Shown here: piece by piece, positions 46,630-56,779 of the stretch
Layout: the number at the start of each line of letters is the position of its first letter
How positions within the stretch are numbered: the first letter of the stretch is position 1
Origin: Schizophyllum amplum
Lineage: Eukaryota; Basidiomycota; Agaricomycetes; Agaricales; Schizophyllaceae
NCBI GenBank assembly: GCA_007026445.1
Contig: VDMD01000046.1
Span: forward strand, 1 to 64,000
Direction: 5' to 3'
Length of the DNA stretch: 64,000 bases
The notes under the pieces: model-generated
What the model saw: the letters and a program-made list of their open reading frames with translations, nothing else
Told to the model about the DNA's origin: nothing
Databases searched by the model: none
Made by a program: the position numbers and the translations under genes

Positions 46630-46809
46630 GTGAGCTACCGTCGCTTTTGGTTGTATAGACATTGCTGATTTCGACGCAGATATCATGCGCGTTTAGCGAA
46701 TAGACACCCCGTTCCATCGCTTAGACTAAGTTCTGTTGTATTCTCCTCGACAATCAACGTACTGGCTGCCTGATTATGTGACTAGTATGGATGATGTCCA
46801 GGCTACCAG

Positions 46810-47971
46810 TGTCGGAAAACGGCCGTTTAAGTGCCCACTAGTGAGTACTGGGGAGCACTGGTGATCACCGCGTCACCGCTTTGACTGGGTGATTCCCGAC
46901 ACTTGGAAGTGACCACCGGTGGTCACCGTGATGACTGGTGATCACCAGTGATCAGAGTGAGGGCCAGTGATCACCAGTGCCTCCAGTGATCACTGACGCG
47001 CCCCGCCAGGCAAAAAAAAATAAACAAATCCGATCTTATGAGGACATCAAGCTTCAAGCGAAGACACGAGCAATAAAATGAATTATATAGAGCTGCAGTA
47101 CATAACTAGGTAGAGTGTACTACGATAAAGGGATAGCTGAGGGATAGCGGAGGAATAAGGACGGGAAGAGGTATGGATACAGCGCTACGGTCTGCGCGCG
47201 ACTTGTAGGGCTACGAGTCTACGACTGATCAGTATGATATCTCGGGGCAAGCAAACGATCACTCACAGTCTGGTCCAGCGGATCACACCGAAGTATAACT
47301 GTAGCGCCGTATCAGATATGGCGAAGCGTTGCTAGCGCTATACGCACCCGCCGTCCAATCCTGACTCACGGCGGGCGTAGACTAGCAAATGCCCACCGTC
47401 AGGCTTAGTACGTTGACAGCGCAGCGCACGCTCTCGATCGGTAGACTGCGCCGATGACAGTCGATGGGCGCAGAGCGCCGGGTTGCCGCCCTATTGAGGG
47501 AGACACATAGCCCTGGGGGTAGGGGACGTGCACAACGAGGGTCGATGGTGTGCCGGATGTGGTGGCGGGAGACAACGTCGCTTGCTCGGGCTTGCGCCGC
47601 TCATATACGTCATCCGGCAAACGCCGGCTTTGTCAGCGAGCCGAGCCCAGGCAGGAGATTTCTCCAAGTCGAACGCGCTCTGCAGTGGCGTCAGTGCACG
47701 CTGTTTCTGACCGCTAGCACTGCATATATGTAGACTGCGGATGCGTGGGGTCACTGTATGAGCTACACGGAGGCCCAAAATGCTACAATAATGCTCGACC
47801 AGCAGCCCGGAGGCGCAAGAGTGACCACTAGTGGTGTCCAGTGACCACGGCTTGCCTGATGAGTGACCACCAGTGATCACTAGTGAGCGCCGGGAACCAC
47901 TCGCCCCGCCGCCAGTGATCACCCCCTCACCCCTCGTCACCGGTGATCACTGATCTGGCCGTTTTCCGACA
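46810..47971. mobile_element. Non-autonomous DNA transposon-like element with terminal inverted repeats
   Basis: Both ends, read inward, start with TGTCGGAAAACGGCC (46810-46824 and the reverse complement at 47957-47971). Within about 200 nt of each end there are many copies of GTGATCAC and CCAGTGATCAC in both orientations. The interior (about 47000-47800) has no convincing coding frame, so the element is probably non-autonomous. The flanks (GCTACCAG and ATTTGAAT) show no target-site duplication. It sits exactly in the spacer between F-box paralogues 1 and 2. Superfamily is not assigned from sequence alone. Confidence 0.75.
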
Positions 47972-48200
47972 ATTTGAATACCGGCCTTGGCTTGGCCCTG
48001 GCCCCTCCTGTTGTTCGCGCGCCGGAAGCTCGTTCTGACTTGAAGCTGAACAAACAAACCGTACCGGCAATTGCCGATGTGGCGTACCCCGTGTTCCGTC
48101 TTGTCCTGCACCTCTGCCTCAGGTCTGAGGTCTGCGCCGTTCGCAGACTTTCCGGCTCGCACAAATCTTTGAGGATCCTGACGAAGCTTCTGAGCGCGTC

Positions 48201-49901
48201 ATGCGGACCGGGCATGGACATGCGCCTGTCGCTCAAGAAGAGGCAGCGAAGTTATACACGCTCGAGCACCTCTCCTTGGACGTGCTCACCGTCATCGCCG
48301 CATTCCTGCTGCCGGTGCATATCATCGCATTGCGAAAGGTGCGTAGCAACTTTCTCTGCATATTCTTCTCGCTAACCGCTACTCGTACAGACCTGCAAGA
48401 CCCTGGCGAACGCGACGAAGGCGCGAGCGATATGGACGACTGCAGTTCGCGAGATGTGCAGAAGGAACGCGGTATTTTCCGCGACTTACGACTTGAACCA
48501 CATGTCTCTCACGATGCTCGAGCATACGGCCACCGTGCCGTCGCGGTTCCTGCATCTGTTGCGCAAACACGACACTGCTGGAGGCGGACCCCACGGCACA
48601 CTCTATCCTATGGCAAGACAATCTCTAACGCTCCGCCTTCCCATGCGACATGGCATGGTTCCTGTCAAAGGAGATCACTTCAAGGACATGCATCTGGTCC
48701 CCGGGGGCCGCTTCCTACTCGCCACGTCGCAGAAACATTTTCATATCTGGGATCTTGGCGAGAACGCGTATCGCGGCATCAAGCCCCTTCCAATCTACGT
48801 CGACGATCTCAGGAAAATGCTTGGGCTGTCGACAGAGGCGTTGCGCAACAATTCGCCCAACATGACAATCTATGGCGCCGAGCAGCACGGCAGAATCATC
48901 CTTGCAATGGATTGCAAGGGTAATGGGTAAGTCCCATGGTTTTTTCACTGACACCACTTTTTCTCAAGCAATGAATGTAGACCAGGCACGGTACGCGAAG
49001 TGCATGTTTTTGAAGCTACCCTCGACCCAAAAGGGACGGACCCCGTCGCAGTGCACCGCCTGGGGAAATTGGAATGCGCATTTGCTGTATATCTGACGTC
49101 ATTGTCGGACCCATATATCATCATATATGCTCCATACAACCAAAATGCGACTTTGGTGGTCTGGAATTATCGACGACATACTCTAGCCAATCTGAGCGAG
49201 GACCAACACTTTCAAGCATGTTTATCTATTCTATTTCACCCCGTTCGAGTGTTGTTAAACGCAATGACCAGGCATTTATAGTAGGGTCAAGCCTGATTGT
49301 CCCGCACTGGCTCGGCTCAGCACTCACTGTGCATCGACTTCCTTCACACAATGCCTTCCGACCCACCCCTCGGCATCCTGTGACTGACGCGGATTTTCAC
49401 GGACAATCTGGCAACCTCCCGATGACCACATATGTTCCGAACGATGGGACTTGGACACTGCACAAGCCCTGGTTCTACAGAAGCGATGCCCTCCCAGAAT
49501 TCGCCTCGATATCCGAAACACATATCGGCCACATTGCAATGACAGAAATTCTGGCCCCCAACACACGAGGAACGCTGCCGGAACACCTGCCGGAGCTCAC
49601 CGTCCGGCTGCCTCATAACATACAGGATGCCAACCTTCTCCAAAGCCACCGCGAAGGGGCAAGATGTGAAGATCACACAGCGGTGCTCTTTCGGAACTCG
49701 ACATGTATGGCATACCGCGCCGCGACAGATGCCAGCGTCGCTGCGCCTGTAGTCGTCGCTCTGGCACACGGGAAGGAATGTGTTCAAAACGATTTCTGCC
49801 CTGCGAGTGGGCGGCTGTGTCTACTACTGCAACCTCTCGACCAGAATTCACCCAGCGAGATCTTGGTGTGGGACTTCCTCGTCCCAGATCGAGCTATCTG
49901 A
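48201..49901 (+). CDS. F-box / beta-propeller-like protein, paralogue 2
   Basis: Four exons (48201-48338, 48391-48926, 48981-49215, 49272-49901) sum to 1539 nt, 512 aa. F-box: LEHLSLDVLTVIAAFLLPVHIIALRK then TCKTLANATKARAIWTTAV. The body shows PGGRFLLATSQKHFHIWDLGENAY, TLVVWNYRRHTLANL and, at the end, DFCPASGRLCLLLQP with VWDFLVPDRAI. Exon order and phases match paralogues 1 and 3. Intron 3 must start with GC (GCATGT) rather than GT to keep the frame; a mutated or GC-AG donor is the simplest reading. Homologous regions of paralogues 1 and 3 have ordinary GT there. Confidence 0.7.
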
Positions 49902-50405
49902 GTTGTGAGTGGCTTGTCATGGCAATTACGCGCATTGTACGGCCCGACGTCTGACTTTGTACAACTACCAGATCCTCAATAACGTCGTTTGAATAAAACT
50001 CGTTGGTCGACGGCGGCACATTGCGCGCTGCGCGAATAAACAAGTGCGTTACACATGGTCATGTATATAGGTGCTAAGTACGAACGCTTGTGCGCGCGTA
50101 TCTGATTACTTCTGCTCATTCAAGTCGGGTTCCTTTATGCCAACGAGTCGCAGGATGACTGAACTCGCATTCGGTGTATTCGGCAGCGTATGTAGTAGCC
50201 ATATTTGAGTACAGCCGTGGTTCCCTATTCTTTGCATTGTCTACGCGTCGTGATAAGGCGCGAAGGAGAAGGATAGTACTTGCAGCACGGGCCACGACGC
50301 ACGCTTGGCTTGGCTCGAACACGATCGGCGTCTGTTCGCCATCATTTCATCTTCTCCGCTACCTCCATGGTCGACAAACTGTAGCGCTTATATGCCGATG
50401 AAACG

Positions 50406-52143
50406 ATGACGATGAGCATCGTCCCCCGTGAAGTCGCCTCCCGATTTGATCTTGGACACTCTGCAGTAGAAGGAACCCAGCCGAGGACGCCGTCACTTGA
50501 CCACCTCTCGCTCGATGTCCTCATTGTAATCGCGGGATTCTTACTACCAGACGACATCGTCTCGTTGCGAAAGGCGCGTGGCGGTCTGCTACATATGTGT
50601 TTGTACTGACCAGACGTCGCGCAGACCTGCCAGGCGTTGGCGAACGGGACGAAGACGCGAGCGATCTGGACAACAGCCGTGCGCCAGATGTGCACGAGAA
50701 ATATGGTGTTTCTCGCCTCGTACGATCTGGACGCCATGCCTCTGGAGATGCTGGAGCACACGGCGACCGCCCCTGCGCGGACCATGCGTCTCTTGCGCCG
50801 ACACAGCGCTATCGATTCTTCCCAGCTGCCACAACTCTCGCCTATGACGAAGCAACTACTCTCCCTTCGACTGCCGGGCGTCTCTCTCCCAGATGACGAT
50901 CACATTCAGGCGATCCGTCTAGTCCCTGGAGGGCGGTTCCTCCTGGCGCTGTCCACACTTCATTTCCACATCTGGGACCTCGGCCAAAATGCTTACAGCG
51001 CGCTGAAGCCTCTTCCTCTGTATCTCAAGACCTTCTCGGAGATGCTTGAATGTTCTGAAGACTTGGAACTTGGCGACTGTAAATTAATGATCTGCGAGGC
51101 GGAGCAACATGGCAAAATCATCTTCGCCATCTCTGGGTAAGCTTGCCAGACCTAGTCTTGCTTGTACTGAAGTTCTGCATGACAGCTGTCGGACGATCTG
51201 CGTGTATGAGGCAGAACTACCGCCTCCTGTGCATCAATTGCCATCTGTGCGACGCGTTGCCAGGATGGAATGCGACTTTTCCTCTATCGTCGAGGCCTTG
51301 TCGGAACGGTATCTTTTGCTGCGCACTTTAACAACAACCAGGTCGATTGTTTTGTGGGATTATCAACAGCACACATTAGCCAAGCCGGCTTTGAGAGGCA
51401 TTGACCGCGTACGCCTCTCGTGTATTTTCTCGTTACCTCTAGACTGACAAGAGTAATATCTTTCTCAGGCATTCCTGTTCAAAACAAGTGTCCTGCTTAC
51501 CATTGAGAACCATGTCTTCGTGTGCTCTATCCCGGCCCTCATCGCTGTCCCTGTGTTGTCAGGACAGCTGGTACGATACGAGGACCTGCCCGAGACTGTT
51601 GACGCTCCACCAACCACCGCCGTAACCCCTACGCTTGAAGACGAGGTGTGCTGGAGCATCCGTAAGCCTTGGTACTACAGGCCTGGAGCCCCCACCGAGT
51701 TCGCCCTTTTCACCGAACATGATATCTTTCACCTCGATACCGCCAGCATCATTGCACCAGGCGCGCCAAACTCCGTACCGGACCACCTCCCATACACCCG
51801 CGCGCGACTCCCGTTGACACAAGACGACGACCTCCTGGACTGTGACCTGACGTCTTACATCAGTGATGGCTACTCTCTTATTCTTCACGAGAGCGGAGGC
51901 GCGGGCGACTTGACGTGCGTCTCGTATCGCGTAGCGACGCAGGATACCAGCACCACCACTACCGTCGAGATGGCTTTGCCGGCGCGCACCGTCCTTGACG
52001 CAAGCTCGCCCGAAGTGCGCGAATGGGATTTCTGCCCGGCGAGTGGGCGGTTGTGCATCTTGTACCCTGATCCTACGCTCGGGGATGATCTTACGCGGGA
52101 CCTGCATGTGTACGACTATCTGGTTCCGGATCGAGGCCTGTGA
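50406..52143 (+). CDS. F-box / beta-propeller-like protein, paralogue 3
   Basis: Four exons (50406-50573, 50625-51136, 51186-51408, 51469-52143) sum to 1578 nt, 525 aa. F-box: LDHLSLDVLIVIAGFLLPDD then IVSLRK and TCQALANGTKTRAIWTTAV. The body has PGGRFLLALSTLHFHIWDLGQ, SIVLWDYQQHTLAK, DFCPASGRLCILYP and the closing YDYLVPDRGL. Here intron 1 starts with GC (AAAG|GCGCGT), while paralogues 1 and 2 have GTGCGC and GTGCGT at the same site. The protein is nearest to paralogue 2. Tandem arrangement in the same direction indicates duplication; different sequence between the copies suggests they are not recent. Confidence 0.7.
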
Positions 52144-53481
52144 AGACGTGAGTGGCCCGTCTATGCAGTAGACATCGGTACTCACGGATGCATATGCCAA
52201 CCACAGGGATCAGACTTGAGCACCGGTGTATATATACGTTTCGCGCAGCGCGCTGGGGTCGAGGACGGGTGGCCTCACGAAGGCTTGAACGAGCAACGCC
52301 CGTGAGTGCGAACATAATTTCCACGCTTCTTCCGCCGACGGAAAACTGAGAGACCAACTGTAGATCATGCGTGCCTCGACTGCCCTTGCTGCGCCCTGCG
52401 CTGGGTCCTGCGCTCGTACATCTTCAGGTCGGCAGTTATGGTCTCTACACACGAAAGCATGGCAGCGACCGTGGACTTAATGTACACTTTCTCACATTTG
52501 TCCCCACTGTATCGTTGTATTGGAGTATACGATAGATCTGCGTGACGCTTGCCATTGAGGATGAGCCTCGTCATTACGCGACTGGCACTGGCAGTGTACG
52601 CGTAGAACTGATCGACGAATTGGGATCAGCCATCACCTTGTCCTTTGTCTCCCACCAGTCTCCCACTCTCACTGACTTTCTATGCGAGCGCATATATGCG
52701 GGTTTCGTAACTGCTCTGAGCTCCCTAGGTCGTCGATGTCGACCCCAACCTCTGTTACGGCGGCCAATGCGTACCTCGGCAACCCGACTACCAGACTGGT
52801 CTTGCTCGTAGCGGGGCTTTTGTTGTCAGAGAATAGCATATACCCACGAAAGGTACGTCGCAATTCTCTGTACTTGTACTTTGCACTGACCTCTGCCTGA
52901 ACAGAATTGCGAGATCCTGCAGGCGCGGAAAGGATCATTGGATTCCGCTCCTCCGGACGGCATGATATAATGTTCTGTCTTCCGAAATGCTTGAGCAGGT
53001 CGAAACCTCGGCCTCCGATCGTGCTTCCTACATCTCCCGTTCAAGTACGATGGCGGCACCCGGATCACGGAGGGCTTAGATATCGGCTCACTGGCGAAGC
53101 AGTCACTACAACTGCCCCAGACCACTGCGTTGAGGGATGCCGCACAAGATCACCGGCAGTCGCCTCATGTCGCAGGAACGTCGTGGTCGTCGGTCGACAG
53201 AGTTAGCTCTATCCTCAATTTGATGCCTTGCCCTCAACATGGTGAGAAGCTTCCTTGTTGGCTCGTCTGAGATCGACGGCTGACATGACTGACAGACGGC
53301 GATGGCACGCGTCATCCGGCCATCCCTCTACCGTTCTCTGTGTACGGGCCGTCACGAAGCACATGACGCACTGTGGACCCGAACGTCGCGCCTTGGCATC
53401 CGGGACGCGTCTTGTCATCGTCCACAAAGTGCCCCTCCAAGAAACTTGCGTCGGTGGACGCGTCTTCCCCGCTCATACGCT
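52144..53481. other. Intergenic region with decayed fourth F-box copy
   Basis: Apart from the F-box fragment at 52737-52975 and a possible 5' extension of the coiled-coil gene, no gene is supported. Confidence 0.35.
52737..52975 (+). pseudogene. Decayed fourth copy of the F-box exon 1 region
   Basis: The frame MSTPTSVTAANAYLGNPTTR followed by LVLLVAGLLLSENSIYPRK aligns with the F-box exon 1 of paralogue 3 (VLIVIAGFLLPDDIVSLRK), and a GT donor follows the final RK exactly as in the other copies. After the intron, NCEILQARK replaces TCQALANGTK and a stop follows within about 20 codons. Nothing of the propeller-like body remains downstream. Confidence 0.45.
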
Positions 53482-56264
53482 ATGGCTCCATCAACGCGGT
53501 CCAAGAACGCTGCAACGCGCTCCAAGAATCTTTCGGGACGTTCCCCGACGCGTTTGACGCGTTCCAGTGCCGGCCGCCCCAGAGCGGGGTCCCAGGACAC
53601 CGCGACGCGCTCTCAGGTCGCCGCAGCGCGTTCGGAGGACCTCACACCGCGTCTATCGCCAACTCAGGGTAAATACAGCGTCCGCTGGCAGGCAATCACT
53701 ACACCCTCGAATCTTGTCGGACACAGCATGGATGCCGTCGACGCGATCGCTGGTACTTCTTACGCGGAGGCGCCTCACATTCATGCGATGATCACACCTC
53801 CGAACCCTTCCGCGGCCCCACCCGCCGAGAACTCCTCCGCTCATCTGGACAGTAGCGCCTTTTCCCCTCGTCACGACCGGCAAGGCGCGGGGTGTGAACC
53901 CTCATTGCTCGATGCAACGATTGCCACTCACTCCGCCACAATCACAGCCCCTTCAGCCACGAACAACATGCGTCTATCCTCGCTCATGGACACGCTGAGG
54001 ACGGAGATAGACACCCTCGCCTCCGACAACAGCTCGCTCGCATCAGAGAACAATCATCTCGTTTCCGACAAGTACAAATTCTCCTGCCAAATCCATGTGC
54101 TTCGCGATCAGACGCGCAATCTCGAAGGTCAAGTCGACGAATCATCCCACCAGGCCGGTATAGCTCAAGCCGAGGCGGAGGCTTTCCGAGCAGAGGCGCG
54201 GGAGTTGCGCATAGACAAGCGGCGTTTAGAGGAGGAAGTATTGGGGCTGCAGGCGAGGGTGGGGGTCCTAGTCGAGGAGAAGCAGGCCTCAGTCGAGGAG
54301 AAGCAAGTCCTGATCGAAGAGAAGCATGCCTTGCTTGAGGAGAAGGATGTGCTGGAGGAGGCGGTTGCGGGCGTTGTCGAACAGAAGCAAACATTGGACG
54401 CGCAGGTAACGCGCTTGCAGAGGGCGCTCGGTCAGGCGCAGGTGCGTTTTTGCTTCTTTAATGCTCATCCCCTACATGATTCTGAATTATTGTCAAGGAT
54501 GCGCGCGGTCGGGAGGCGGAGGCGAGGGCGAGGGCGGAGCGCGATGTCGAGGCGGCAAATACCAGAGCCGATGCGGCGAGCAGCATGGCGGACGCGGCGA
54601 GCAGCAAGGTCAACGCTGCTGCTGCCGCCATTGAGGCTGCCCAAGCACGAGCATCTGCATCTATCGACGCGGCTCACGCGCGAGCGACTGCCACTATTGA
54701 GGAAGCCATCCAGGGTGCCGCCGCCGCTATTGCCTCGGCTAACACGCGAGCGTCTGCCGCTATAGAGGGCGCCGATAGTCGAGTCTCTGCGGCCAACGCG
54801 AGGGTATTGGAGGCCGACGCGAAGACTGCTGCCGCGATGGGGGAAGCCGCTGCCGCGATCGAGGATGCTCACGCCCAAGCGTTCGTCTCCGTCGCGGGAG
54901 CTGAGAGCAGGGTAGCCGACGCTGAGGCAAAGGCAGCTGCCGCCGAAGCTAAGGTAGTCGACGCTCACGAGCGAAGTGTCGCCTCTGTAGCTCAAGCTTC
55001 AGTCGCAATCGAGGACGCCCGCTTGGCGCGAGAGGAGGGCGGACTGTCGCGAGAGGACGCCCGACTGGCGCGCGAGGAAACTCAGCACGCACTCGAGAAG
55101 TCGCACGTCGCAAGTATTGCATTACAGGAGGTGACGGATAACGTGCGTGTCGCGGGCGAGGCAGCTCGTCTTGCGGACGAGGAGGCTCAGGTCATGACGC
55201 TCGCGCTGGAGGATGCGGTGGATGACGCGGTGGCCGCGCAAGAGCAGGTGAAGACGTTACAGGAACAAGCCAAGATGGCGCAGGAGCAGACGAGGATGTT
55301 GCAGGGGCAGGCCGTGAAATTGCAGGAGACGGCACGTGTGGCGCTGGCGAAGGAGTACACCGCGCAGGAGGAGGCACGGTCGCTGGCCGCCGAGCTCGCC
55401 ACGGTGCGCGGTGTGATGCGCAGCCTCTTGACTGCTTCGGAGTGCGTTGCGGGGTCTGGGCGCTCGGTGATGCCAAGTGGCGTAGCTCGCACGAAAGCCA
55501 CCGCTGTTTTTCCCTCTGGCGAAAGCACGGCATATACCGGTGATGACGCACCCCAGCTCCCCGCCACCGCACCTGCCCCCGCGCATTTCTCGGATGCTCC
55601 TCTTGCACACACGAGTGCTCAAGAGCCTGTCCTCGCCGCCCCTCGACCCCCTACTGTTTCCGCGGCACGGAAACGGCGGCTCCTGGCGGACGATGAGCTG
55701 CTGCCGGAACGAATAGTGCCTTCTCTAGCAAACGCACCATCTCGCTTTCCGGCAGTGCAAACCGATACCGAGCCATATCCTGCGGGGCGACGTGCGCCTT
55801 TTCTACCAACACGGCGCCGATACGCGCCTCGCTCTTTGCTCACCGAACTGCCAAATCGACGAACGCCTTCGACGCCGACGCCTTTGTCTATGCGCACGCG
55901 TTTCCCTGATCGGCTGCCTTCGCCTATCCATGTTCCTTTCGCATCTTCGCCTATGTTGACCTCTCTCTCGACTTCGCCTGCCTGCGCCCCTCTGCCTTTC
56001 GCCCGTCAAACACATGCTCCGTCACCCCCTTCGCCGATGACGCCGCTGTCGTCCTCGCTATTGTCTATGATAGCAGAAGGGTCGTCGGCGTCGCTCAATA
56101 CGCGTCGGACACCCGACATGACTTCACCAGACATACCTGAGCAGTCAGCACCATCGGACGATTCAAGGAGCATCTGTATCAACAGCCAGCGTACGCAGAT
56201 CGCAATGGAATACGAGCTCAGCGGTCCAATATCGAAGCGTACGCGCCGCTTCGTCTACGCGTGA
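53482..56264 (+). CDS. Ala/Glu-rich coiled-coil protein, function unknown
   Basis: Two exons (53482-54441, 54498-56264) give 2727 nt, 908 aa. The N-terminus has short ATRSK-like repeats. Coiled coil starts at about residue 160 with SLASENNHLVSDKYKFSCQI, continues through repeated VEEKQxxxEEK units, then a long Ala-rich stretch with repeated A(S/T)ARASAAIE-type units and AREE/QEQ heptads to about residue 650. The C-terminal third is Pro/Ser-rich and basic, ending KRTRRFVYA. A structural or scaffolding role is possible. Start uncertain: an in-frame upstream ATG at 53302 would add 60 residues. No domain match is recognised. It lies downstream of the F-box trio in the same direction. Confidence 0.6.
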
Positions 56265-56779
56265 AATTACATTGGTGAGTCCTTGCGGGCCTTACATTGT
56301 TACAAAGTGGATGTCTGCTGATGACGTCGCATCTACTAACAGTCTTCAGGGAAACGTAACGAGGTTTCTTTGTGCCCGCCGACTACCTAGTCCGGCTCTA
56401 CGCTCTGATCCTGAACAGGTCTTTTCTTGCTCCCCAATCGGGTTCTGGTGCTTTTGGAACGGTACACTTTGCTCTCCAGTCCCTCGCCCGATCTCCCATA
56501 TTCACCTTATGAACTTCAAAGTTATCCATCCTCCGCGTCAAGAGGTTCCGAAGGGGCGCAGTGCCATATCCGCAGTCAAAATCCGAGCTACTCGTGCATA
56601 CGTACATATCCTTCCTGATCCACTATCCGTGTATGAAGATACCTATGCATCGCATCGTGTCGTCGTAAGCGTAGAGCCAGTGATGTCCATAAGTCACCGC
56701 TCTTGTCGTGATCCCTTCATTTCCTCTCAGCCATCTTGCTGCGCCTCAACATTTCGGCCCTCGACGTCATTTCTCCAGC
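56265..56779. other. Convergent 3' intergenic region
   Basis: Between the coiled-coil gene and the 3' end of the PX-GH18 gene. No gene supported. Confidence 0.4.
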
